A DNA stretch of 64,000 nucleotides from Amphimedon queenslandica (lineage: Eukaryota; Porifera; Demospongiae; Haplosclerida; Niphatidae): NCBI RefSeq assembly GCF_000090795.2, contig NW_003546308.1:3108-67107 (forward strand), given 5' to 3'. Position 1 is the stretch's first letter, and every line of letters starts with the position of its first letter. The notes below the pieces were generated by a model. That model had not been told where the DNA came from, did no database searches, and saw only the letters and a program-made list of their open reading frames with translations. Of this stretch, positions 53,012 to 64,000 are shown one piece after another. The translations under genes and the position numbers were made by a program.

Positions 53012-56000
53012 GTGGGAGATAAATTATGTCTGAGTTGATTGTTATTATTATATTATTCGAATCATGTTTATTTTATTTTGTTTTGTAATTACAAAGTAAA
53101 CAATAACTACTTCTCTCTCTCTCTCCCCCCCCCTCTCTCTCTTTCTCTCTTCTTTCCTCAATACTTCCTGAAACTGAGAGTGTGAATGGATGAAGGAAAG
53201 AGAGAGAGAGGGAGGGAGGGAGAGATACAGTACAATATATGTAGCTAAAGGGAATGGTGGGTAGATCACTACACGATAACATAAAGAGATGGAACAAGTA
53301 TAGCTTCAATCAAAACCAAAGTCTAATCAGATTACGGCACACTTGAATTTACTATGATTAATAATAATACCAAATTACTATAAGAGACACTGAGTGGATT
53401 CATGAGAGTATAATGCTGGACAATTGAACCCATTCAATGCCACCTCACCAGACTGACTATCAGCTGAGAGTTAAGTGTTGCATCAATACAAACCTCTTAT
53501 CCTTAGTGAGTGTGTGTTTGTGTGTGAGTATGTGTGAGCATTTGTAGTGTCCTGAAGGACTGCTAGTGCTGTATGTGGTCAGGGAGAATGAGTCTGTGTG
53601 GATTGATAATGGTCATTGTGGTATCGGGTGTTATAGTGGGATCCTAATTTAAACGTGAGATGATAATAGTAGTGGTTTCAATGGTGGTTTGAATGGGTCT
53701 GCATGGCTATAGTCCATGTACATGTACAGGGTATGTACATGGATCATAGCTTTGCATGTATTGATGTAAGCAGGATTACTATACATGTACATGTACTAGA
53801 GTAGTAGAGTTTATAGTACCCTATTGAATGATTATAGTATTACAGTATAAAGTCTTACGAAGTAAGCTCTAAAAATGTGTTTTTAATATTCTTCATTTAA
53901 TTACTCACAAACGCATGCACATTTTCAAAAGAGGGTTTCTTCACTTGCCAAGATTAGTACACATCATAAATACTAATGACCACAACCAGCCACATTGTAC
54001 ATGTACATGTATAAGTACATGTACATGTACATGCACTACCTAAAGCTAATGCTTATACAGTGTATAAGAAGCAAGCGGATATGATTAAAATCAGCTCAAA
54101 CTTTCTGGATATTTTACTATAAGACTGTATGTCATTGAAGATGCTTTTGTAGCCAGTTTCAGTCACCTAATTTTATCGTACTCAATCCCTTGGACTACTA
54201 CGCTATAAGTATAATAAATTAATAATAATATTATCACAATTCTCATTCGGTGGTCAGCTGTGAGTGATACTACTGGATGCATGTGTGTGCAAATAGTACA
54301 CGACATTCTACTGCTTCTAATAAAAGGTACTACAAAGTATCGTCAGCAAAAGGAACTGGAATACAAATAGAAGGTACTGCAATGCAAGAGATTTGAATAC
54401 AACTTGGCTTTCTTTGGAAAACTGTTTACTACGATCACTAATGATGACCTGTTTAGAGTAAGAAAGTACATGTACATGTACATATGACATTATAAATACA
54501 TTGTACTGTATATATGACATATAAATACTCTACATTGTACTGTATCATTGTAGATTGTGTAGAGGTATTGAAAAGGGTTTAAAATAATTTACAGTATCAA
54601 GAGGACTGTTGATAGTAGGATTGCTAGGGTTAGGCTGGCCTTTGAAGCTAAGGGCAGTTACTTCTCTTTCCTCTCGTGCTGTTATTAGAGACAAGCTAAT
54701 GGGCTTTTTTCAGATTCAGTGACACATCCTTAAAGGATTGGGAGGATATTATTGGATAATACAACTACCACAAATTGGATGCCTTTAGGCCACTAATGTG
54801 CTTGTCTTTCCACAAAATGAAAATAAAACGAAAAGATAAACAACTCATTTTGTACAAAAAGAGAGAGAGAGAAAGGGAAACATGTAAATAGAAGGTGCAT
54901 TACATGTACATGTACATGTACATGTACATGTACATGTACATGTACATGTACATGTACATGTATGTATGTACATGTACATGTATTATGTGTAAAATAGGGT
55001 CCCCATTTTGGTAAGCACCATTAAGGATGATTTTCATCAGCAAAAAGATTCACCATTGATACTAATTATGACATGATACAGCCTGAAAAACACTATAATA
55101 CAGCCCATATACATGTACATATACAATGTACATGTAGATGACTTTTGAGTAACTTTAAAAATTTGTAAAAAAAATCCAATTTTGATCGGAATCAGCTCAA
55201 ACTTGCTACACAACATAAGAACATGTATATGCATCAGAAAACATTACAAAATTAAAGAATTCTCACCTAGTCATTTTTGGTGAAATTTGGCCAATGACCT
55301 TGTACTATAGTACAGGGACTTTGGCCTAATTTTGGAGTAACTTTAAAAAATTCAGTTTTGATCAAAATCAGCTCAAACTTACTACACAACATAAGAACAT
55401 GTATATGTATCAGAAACAATAATAAAAATGAAGAATTTTCTCCTAGTCAATTTTGGCAAAATTTGGCCAGTAACCCTGTACTATAATAGTACAGGGACTT
55501 TGGCCCTATTTTTTATTAACTTGACCACATGAGCATAAAAATCAATTGAATATTAATACATTCCCAAAGGCACAATACAAGAAGAGGAGCCAGCCTGTCT
55601 AACAATAAAGAAAGATTAAAGGAAGGGCAGGTTAATGGATTGAAACAACCAGCAGAAATGAGTAATACAGAAACCAAATTATTACAAGCAATCTTTGACA
55701 CATCAAAAGATGAACTTTTAATAGGATGTGACACTGTGGGGTAGTGAGAGGCAATACAAAATCAAGTGAAAATTTCAAAGTGTATAATCCATAAATGTAC
55801 ATATACATGTACATGTACATGCACATGTACATGTACATGTACATTAATGTAGCACATTCATATAAAGATATTCATACCCACATTTATAAGTTTATAAATC
55901 ATGCACCAAGTACATGTACATGTACATGTACTGTACTTAATGCAGCATAAAATTATAATGAATAAAAATATGTACATGTAGTTAATTAATAATAAGGATG

Positions 56001-57300
56001 GTTTAATAATTATAGGACACTAGTTAGGACTCTGTGGTCAAAATAATGCCTCAATACATGCCTAGCTCAGTGGTACATGTACTTTTGTACATGAGGAAGG
56101 GAAAACCCTAACCCAATGACATGGTCCCTGACCAGAGGAAGAGAAGCCCCAAGGTTGAGGGTAATCAGAAACCAAAGAAAAGGAATGAAGCAAAAGAGTA
56201 CATGCAGTATAATGATAATAATAATATCAGTTTTCAAATATTTCAAATTAAAATTAGGTTAGGTAGTGTGGGTGTAGTGATGGTTTCTGGTGATATAACT
56301 AGTTGGTTGATTGTGATTTAGTCCATTGGAATGAATGTGCTGGTATATGAGCTGATGGATAATCAACTGATAAAATACTTTAAAGTAACAGACCAATTTA
56401 ATTACAATGTACATGGACTCCCTTACCTAGAAAACACTCCCTCATTCTCTCTCTCTCTCTGATTTTAAAATCTCCTTTCCTTCTCTCTCTCTCTCTCCCT
56501 CCCCCTCTCTTTTCCCTACCTCACAATCTCTTCAGGATAACACTTGTTAATGTCATTGATGTATTCTTGTAACACAGAACCTGCTTCAGCATTAATCTCC
56601 TGTATCTATAAACAAATAAATAAATAAATAAATAAATAAATGATTGACAATTAGATGTACACGTAAATCAATATTCACAAAAATAAGCATGTTCAGGACA
56701 TCTTTATTGAATAAAGCATGTTATAACAGAGTCAGTGCTCAACCGAAAACAGAATCAATACAAATCATAGTATTAACATAATTTATTAATAAAATCAGAA
56801 CTGAAATCAATTATGACGACACCCACATCATTAACATCCAGTACTGCTTCAGTGTACAATGTACATACTCATGTGATACCATACACTATACATGTAGGAA
56901 ATGGAACTATGGAATGAATGAGTCTGCATTGTTTGGCATGCAACAGATGAACTAACCAAATTATCTAAATTTCTACATTTAATGATAGTGGATCATTAAT
57001 ACATGTACAGTATGTCTGGTATGACTTACACATAAATGTACAGATGTAAGAATGCAGTTATCTATAGGCAATAAAGGTGATAACAAATACCTTCCAACTG
57101 AAGTATAGGGCTTAGGGTAAGTTTAATGGAAGGAAGTATCTGCTATAAATGATAGCTAATGGTATAGTCATGAACAATAAACTGATAGGGATTTGGAAAC
57201 GAGATTAATGATGATGCCATCATACAGAATATTAGCTTAAAGTACATGTGCATGTATATTGCTTTAAACGTTGCAATCGGCTTATTACTTAACAGTTCTG

Positions 57301-57345
<45 letters not shown>

Positions 57346-59278
57346 TTAAAATAAATACAAGATGAGTATAATACTGGGTGTATACTTGTAAAGTTAGACA
57401 TTGTGTCGTTAATGGTATTTATAAAAGATAACCGGGGAGGATAATGAAGGAGGAAAAGCAAACGCTACCAAAATAAACAACAAGAGAGAGAGAGAGAGGG
57501 CAATAATATATGACAATAATAACAACACTCATTCATACGCTCTAAGCACAATAGAAGGATAAGGTTAATAGTACAGTGCATGTATATACAAAGAGGAATA
57601 GACACACACACATAATAATTATTGAACAGCTAAGATGTACCACACACAAAACAGCACAACATCTCAGGGTTCAACATCCCATAGATATAAGGACTTCACC
57701 TAACAGGAAAGGTCAATATTTCACTTTCTGATAGAGAATTAGGAGTAAAGAAAAGAGTTGTAAAGAGCAATTACTACTATACTATATCATAGTGTACTTT
57801 TATGATATAATGTATATGTCACACAGTCTTTATGGCTATAATAACAAATACCAATCCAGTTATCATTAATGGATGCTGTTTTGATAGACATACGTACATG
57901 TACATTAAATCATGTACATGTACCAATATCTAAAAATAATCTGTGTACATGTACATGTTACATGTACACCGTACATGCATTATAAATCAAGCCCAACTTG
58001 CGACATATTACATATTACGCGTGTACATGTACCTTCCTTCCTTGTACATGTACATAATACATACATGTACATATATTGAACTCTTATAAAATAAAATTGG
58101 TTATTATGGAAGACATGTGTTAGGTACATGCTATGCACATGTATTGTACATGGAAGTCAATATCAACTGTCATAACACGAGGCCATTGGATCAGAGCCAT
58201 CAAAGTGAGGGATGGTGTATCAAAGCTTAAGGAGCCCTAGACTATAAACAACCACAACATTAGCTAATAAAATAATAATGGAGGAGACTGGATTCTGTCC
58301 AACCAATCAATACTACCATATAAGGAAGATGAAAAGAAAGAGGGCTACAATTAAGATCCACATTACATGTACATGTACATGCAATGTTAACCATTACATG
58401 TACATGTACATTACATGTACATGTACATTACATTACATGTACATGTATTACAGTATTGAGGTACATGTGTATTTTGTATGGGAGACTAGCATGTACATAT
58501 ACTGCAGTATGTGAGACACCTGAGAGCATTATTGGTTAGGATTGGGTGAAAGGAGGTTGGTTACCTCTGCCTCTCCCTCTCTTTCATGTTGGTCTTACCT
58601 TTTTAAGACTTCCAGTGGTGACAAAAAGTCTCCTTGCCTTTGGATCGTGTGGTAATATCTGATATAAAGAGAGAGAGAGATTCTACATTCTTTCTTATAG
58701 TATTAATTAAATGTGTCTACATCAGTATAATAATAATAATAATATTAAACTGCATGCATAGCAGATGTACACGTACATGTAAAAGTACATGTACATGTAC
58801 TTGGAAACATGGATTTATAGTACACAATAATGTTACGTCAAAGGTACATGTACACATGTATGAGCAGAGATGGAAAACTTGAAACATAATACTATTGTAG
58901 CAAACTAATATCTCAGTTCCGTATGACATGTACATGTACAGTACATGTACTTTTGATCGTAAAATGTATTAATGTTTGCTGCACTGAAGAATTATTTCTT
59001 ATAATCATTTCTTGACTACAATCAATCAATGTGTGTAGAAGTACATGTACATGTATATTAAACTATAAAACAGATGGGCTACATGTCCAGCATACATTAA
59101 CTCAATTAAGATTAAGGGCTTTGACCAATTATAAATATTTCTGATAAAATATTACTCCCTCAGGCATGAAGGCATGTCAAGTGCATCAGTAATTAGATGT
59201 ACATGAAATAACTATTAATGAGTGTGGTTACATCATTGATGATCCTAATTGTGTTAGCAATGGAAATCATGTAGACAT

Positions 59279-59327
<49 letters not shown>

Positions 59328-59480
59328 ATATACATGTACATGTACATGTACATAGTGCTCATACCTTTGAAAACTGACCAGCTACATGTTTAAGAATGTT
59401 AGGAGGTGCTTCGTGAAGGAGTGGCTCCAGTGCTGGGAGGTGAGTACAGCGACGTAGAATACTCTTAAGAGCTTTTTTAG

Positions 59481-59541
<61 letters not shown>

Positions 59542-62500
59542 GGAAGGTTAAAGGGACAAGTAATTAAGGAACAGAGAGAGAGTGAGGAACAAATACAGTA
59601 CATATGTACATACATGTACATGTATATGTACGCATAATTTAATACATGTACATGTATGTTCTTATCTTTTATTTACATTCACTATCAACGACTGACTGAA
59701 AATAAGATAACTATGTAAATAATTACTTTGAGCTAAACATGCAATGATTATCAAGTCTTGTGAAACTGAAGAATAAACAAGACACCACATTTAAATGTAC
59801 CAGTGGCATTATCAAACCACTTGAGTATTAGAAAACGAACCAAATCTTTATTACTAAAACAAAATTACACCTGTACAGACTAGTCGCCAAATACAGTACA
59901 TGTACATGTACATGTACATTGGGGTTACATGTACATGTACATGCATTATAGATATGAGTAATAGATACTGTATTATACATGTACATGTTTTTGCCATAAT
60001 GTAGATGCAGCATTCATTGTACATGCACATAAGCTGTACTTAACTAATGGTATCACGTTACATGTGCATGTGCACTGCCTTGCAGTGGTTGGTGGTGTCA
60101 TTTTACGTGTGCAAATACATGTACATGTACATCTATGCATGTACATGTACATGTACATGTACTTTAGGTGGCTCTCTATCTTAGATCGTGATAGCATAAA
60201 GATAATGGAAGAGAGACTACAGTTAACATAACAATAGAGGGAATGTGTGTGAAAAGTGGGCTGATGGAGAGAAAAGGGGGAGAGAGATAAAGAATTTTAA
60301 AAAATAAAAGAAAATTAAAAATAGAGACACACTATGATACAGTAAAAGTAGAGAGATAGGGAGAGAGAGAAAGGGTGACAAATAGACAAGTTTACATGAG
60401 TACATGTGCCTACAAAAGAGAAATGATTCACCCGATGCATCATTTAACACGTAATGCAATCTAATTACATCATAGTTACCTAATGAACCCAATTCATACT
60501 GGATACTCGATACCTGACCAACTTGTACGGTAATTATAGTTAATTTGCAATTTGGAAGGATATCACTTCCTTCTTGAACTCATTCAAATGCTAACAGGAA
60601 AGCGACTAATCCGGACACAATGCAGAGGGTTGTGTTGACCATAAAAGGTACTCTATTCCTCCATGAAGACATAGTGGGTTGCATTCCTAGCTATATACAA
60701 TGATAAATTGGGATTGTCCTTTTAGAGGGTGATGTAATGAAAGAGAGAATGTGTTAGTAATGAGTGGGCATGCATAATGTAATGCAAAATAATTAATTTA
60801 ATAATCATATAATTGTAAGAGACATATGACCTCTAAGTCTGTGCATGTACTAAGTGAGTGAGAAAGATTGGGTCACAATTATTGTAATATTGTGTAGCTG
60901 CTTCTGTGATTGCAATTTTGATGCACATACATGTGTACATGTACATGCATATACATTGTGGTACTGAACTGATGGTTTTTGTAACAATTTTAAAGCTATA
61001 TGTACATACATGGATGTATATGTACAGTAAAGCTGCCTAAATCTTCATCAGCACTAATGTCCTCTAATGTACTGTACACCAATCCTCCAATGAATACACA
61101 TACATGTACATGTACATGTAGATGCACTGTACTATAATAATAACAAATAACAGAGGCCTCTCTCTTTCTCTCTGAGAAACAGCATACAGTAAACATAATA
61201 TAAAGCAAAACTCTTCATTTCCACAGAATAGAAGATCTAGACACTGCATTCACAATGACTGTACTACTATGAAAAAGGTACACATGGAAATATTGTAGCT
61301 CTTGTCAGCTCATGAAGCATGTTTCCAGCTCCCTTAGCAAGCTTTGTAGGAAACCCAGACCATACTATTTTCAAATTCTGTGTTAATTAAAAGTAAAAGC
61401 CAAGGGTATACATACATGTACATGTACGTGTAGATTAAGAAAACAGAAGCCTACATTCTGTAGTATGGGAGATTCCTCAAAGTGTGTAAGTTAAAAGTTA
61501 ATTAGGAAAAAGGTAGTGAAAATACACTGGCCATTATACAATACCTCTCAATACTACTACATGTACATCGTACATGCACATGTACATGTACATACTACAT
61601 GTACATGTGCAATAAACATGTACATGTACCTTTGATTGGAGATCTTCAGAGCTGGATATGTCAAGGTATAGCTTGAGTAGACGAGGGAGTGCATTAGCTA
61701 GTGCTATTGCTTTGGCGTGCTCAGGACTGTGCCTACCAATCTGTCCCAGTGCCCAGGCCGTGGCTGCTAGTATGTGATCCTCTGGCTCGTCTGATAGTAT
61801 GATGGATAGTTGGACTACACCCTATGAGGAAAAGAAGTGTAAGAGACTGAGAGTATGTTCATCGCACACATGTACATGTATACGTCAGGGTGTGAAATTG
61901 TAAGAAATCAAATTATAACCCAGGAATGTACATGTAATATTTACATGTTATATGCAATTTTTATAGTTGAAAGTTTCCAATCAAAATTAAATTTTCAAAG
62001 TTGCTCCAAAATTGGGCCAACAGGGTGATTGACCAAATTTCATTAAAAATGAAAAGGAGAGAACTCTCCATTTTTATAATGTTTTTTGATACATATACAT
62101 GTTCTTATGTTGTGTAGAAAGTTTGAGCTGATTCCAATCAAAATTGGATTTTCTACAAATTTTTAAAGTTGCTCCAAAATTGGGCCAAAGACACTGTACT
62201 ATAGTACAGGGTGATCGGTCAAATTTCATCAAAAATTACAAGGAGATAATTTTCAATTTTTATAACTATTTATAATACACATACATGTTCTTATGCTATG
62301 TAGAAAGTTTGAGCTGATTCCAATAAAAATCTGATTTTTTTACAAATTTTTAAAGTCACTCAAAAATTGGGCGAAAGGCCATGCCGTACTGTATGTACTG
62401 GTACATACATGTACATGTAACGGTATATTTCATCAAAAGTGACTCAGAGAAATTCTCCATGAAAAGGCAAAGCAAAACTGAAGACCATGACTATGGTACC

Positions 62501-62644
62501 TAAAAACACCATTATGAATTTTTTATGAGATTGTGCAATAGCTTATCAACAAAATTAATAAAAATAAGTCTTTTGTTGTTGTTATTTTTGGTTTTTGGTT
62601 TTCTTTTTTTTTTGTTTTTTGTGTCTTTCTGCCATCATTTGTTT

Positions 62645-62689
<45 letters not shown>

Positions 62690-63587
62690 GGTTTTTAATC
62701 TCACTAGAAACTAGGTGAATGTATAAAAATAAAGTATCAGTGTTCAGGGTAATGTTACTATAGCGTATAAAAATGTTCCATTTTTGTTGCTGTAATGTGA
62801 GCACGATGATTTAATACCAATACCTACATGTATACATGTAGTCCGGATGACAATGAAGTACAATCAATCAATCAAAAAACAACACTGACCAACCGAGACA
62901 TAGCCAAAACATCATGTTCCGCATGTATTCACACCAATTATCTTATTTACAAATTTACCATTAATTTTCAATGATTTATTTACACACATTCTCACACACA
63001 CACTGTAATACTAATAGTACATACAGTACTATACATACATGTACACGTACATGTACAATACATGTACATGTATATGTACCTTAGATACGATGACTGCCAT
63101 AGCCAGGTTCTCAGAATGCGCTGCGACGTATCCTAGCATCATTATTCCAGGGAGACGGACATTGCCTTTAGCTTCACCAATGTAATCAACGACTGCAGCC
63201 ACACCTCCTGAATTAACTATCAACTGAGACAACTAAAAACAGAGATTGAAATCTAAAAGTACATCTACGTTGTATACATGTACATGTACATGTACGTGTA
63301 TACGTGTACATGTACATGTATACATGTACATGTACCAATATGTGAATAACAAGGCTATTTTTTCTGAATTAAAACAATTACTGCCTACATGTACATGTAT
63401 GTACATGTGTAATTACTGATAATGCACATGTTAAACACATGTCCAAGTTACGCGTACATGTACATGTACATGTAATTGGCGGCCTAGCTCACTTCAGGGG
63501 TGTGTTTAGCAATCTCACGAATCAGAGTAGCAACATTCTTCTTTACATATTCATCAGAGTCTGATAATAATGAAAAATAAAAATGAC

Positions 63588-63670
<83 letters not shown>

Positions 63671-64000
63671 TAATAATAATAATAATAATAACAATCTTAG
63701 TACAATGTAGGTGTTATTTTTGCAATGATTTACAATGTACATAAACATGTAATATTTGGCAGATTTTAATGAATTCTTAATTCACTTCGAATAACCATTG
63801 ACCAACCTGTTAATGAATTAAGTACAACAGGAAATATTTCAGCCTCGACAACCATCTCAGCCAATTCCACTGAATGCTTTGATATTTGACTCAGAGCAGA
63901 AAAAACTTGACGCTATAAAAACAATACAGCAAACATCATAACTTAAAAAACAGCTACATGTACATGTACACCATACATACATGTACATGTAAAAAAAGAT
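52856..64000 (-). CDS. SPAG6: SPAG6 (PF16) axonemal central-pair protein, C-terminal half
   Basis: SPAG6 is an armadillo-repeat protein of the central pair of motile cilia and sperm flagella. Eight exons are in the window (63912-63807, 63560-63493, 63232-63080, 61821-61630, 59481-59365, 58658-58599, 56605-56520, 52931-52856), encoding the last 285 residues; earlier exons lie beyond the right edge. Near-identity to human SPAG6 is plain in HSVELAEMVVEAEIFPVVL, KKNVATLIREIAKHTPE, GIMMLGYVAAHSENLAMAV, AWALGQIGRHSPEHA, EAPPNILKHVAGQFSK, QEYINDINKCYPEEIV and YYSPGYSEKLLERID. It ends NPTSTTT. Introns are long for this genome (up to 3.6 kb) and full of palindromic TACATG repeats. Confidence 0.95.
52937..53008 (+). 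repeat. (GA)n microsatellite, the pyrimidine tract of a SPAG6 acceptor in the sense direction
   Basis: Seventy bases of GA on the plus strand are (CT)n on the gene strand and run into the CCAG acceptor at 52932. Confidence 0.95.
54900..54983. repeat. (TACATG)n palindromic hexamer array
   Basis: Ten perfect TACATG units at 54901-54960 followed by diverged ones. The repeat equals its own reverse complement (ACATGT and TGTACA), so any two units can pair. Confidence 0.95.
55150..55520 (-). repeat. intronic satellite repeat, subfamily A, two units
   Basis: AATCAGCTCAAACTT occurs at 55191 and 55367, a spacing near 176, each followed by CACAACATAAGAACATGTAT and a TAGTACAGGGACTTTGGCC block. Confidence 0.85.
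56606..58598. other. SPAG6 intron with TACATG clusters
   Basis: No exon is seen. It contains an (AAAT)n run (56609-56640), an (AAT)n run (57300-57345), and TACATG clusters at 57893-58075 and 58361-58450. Confidence 0.6.
59279..59322. repeat. (CA)n microsatellite
   Basis: Twenty-one CA units directly followed by a TACATG block in a SPAG6 intron. Confidence 0.9.
59482..61629. other. SPAG6 intron, 2.1 kb
   Basis: It starts, in the sense direction at its acceptor end, with a (CT)n tract (59485-59536 as GA on the plus strand) and contains many TACATG clusters, for example 59898-59960 and 60117-60162. No coding exon was recognised. Confidence 0.6.
61822..63079. other. SPAG6 intron, 1.26 kb
   Basis: It contains satellite-family copies (61960-62450), an (AAT)n run (62647-62689) and TACATG blocks near the donor end (63030-63078). 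Confidence 0.65.
61960..62450 (+). repeat. intronic satellite repeat, subfamily A, about 2.5 units
   Basis: GTAGAAAGTTTGAGCTGATT occurs at 62113 and 62300, a period of 187, with GTACTATAGTACAGG between. A truncated copy leads at about 61965. Confidence 0.9.
63589..63692. repeat. (AAT)n microsatellite
   Basis: About 100 bases of AAT with one AAC interruption in the SPAG6 intron between the two leftmost-numbered upstream exons at 63560 and 63807. Confidence 0.95.

Larger units (their letters stand above)
52932..56519. other. SPAG6 last intron (3.6 kb), repeat-rich
   Basis: It holds a (GA)n tract next to the acceptor (52937-53008), CT and GA blocks at 53110-53225, a (TACATG)10 block (54900-54983), other TACATG blocks, satellite-family copies (55150-55520) and no recognised gene on either strand. 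Confidence 0.7.

Noticed and set aside
54901-54983. (TACATG)10 as a CRISPR-like or telomeric array
   Set aside because: There are no spacers and the unit is not a telomere repeat of animals (TTAGGG); it is a simple hexamer microsatellite.

Overview
The window looks like nuclear DNA of a sponge, most likely a demosponge close to Amphimedon queenslandica. The reasons are: tandem short-chain collagen genes of the type first described in freshwater sponges, a full set of animal genes (chimaerin, GATA factor, PARG, Twinkle, SPAG6) broken by many introns often only 45-100 bases long, gene spacing of about 100-600 bases, AT-rich DNA, and abundant (CT)n, (AAT)n and (TACATG)n simple repeats. No bacterial operon, ribosome binding site, CRISPR array or viral element was seen. 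All gene models below were built by eye from splice signals, reading-frame continuity and remembered protein families; exon phases were checked for every multi-exon model and every complete one sums to a multiple of three.

Layout. 1-4036 (minus): three tandem short-chain collagen genes, the first a frameshifted copy cut by the window edge. 4780-5237 (plus): only the last three exons of KRR1. 5348-10494 (minus): UBXN4, head to head with 11081-16641 (plus) chimaerin. 16771-21371 (plus): mitochondrial helicase Twinkle, converging on 21598-24249 (minus) GABA transaminase. 24612-25781 (minus): a two-finger tCWCH2 zinc-finger protein. 25887-27581 (minus): calumenin/reticulocalbin with a textbook ER-stress element upstream. 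28000-30767 and 30939-32698 (minus): a tandem pair of phosphatidylserine synthases, the second shortened. 32724-41458 (plus): nucleosome assembly protein NAP1L, converging on 41690-43972 (minus) PARG. 44222-45962 (minus): a single-pass receptor that resembles the amyloid precursor protein (APP) family. 46423-50533 (plus): a two-finger GATA factor. 52856 to the right edge (minus): the C-terminal half of SPAG6.

The genes do not form one pathway. Several share a compartment by chance: calumenin and PS synthase in the ER, Twinkle and GABA transaminase in the mitochondrion, NAP1L, PARG and GATA in the nucleus.

The most notable non-gene signals are an intronic satellite-like family with a period near 177 or 187 bases in at least seven loci and both orientations; a strand-biased placement of (GA)n just after splice donors and (CT)n just before splice acceptors; dense palindromic (TACATG)n blocks in the SPAG6 introns; and several small inverted-repeat (MITE-like) elements. 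The most notable genes are the APP-like receptor, the altered second PS synthase, and the Twinkle that keeps a four-cysteine zinc ribbon.
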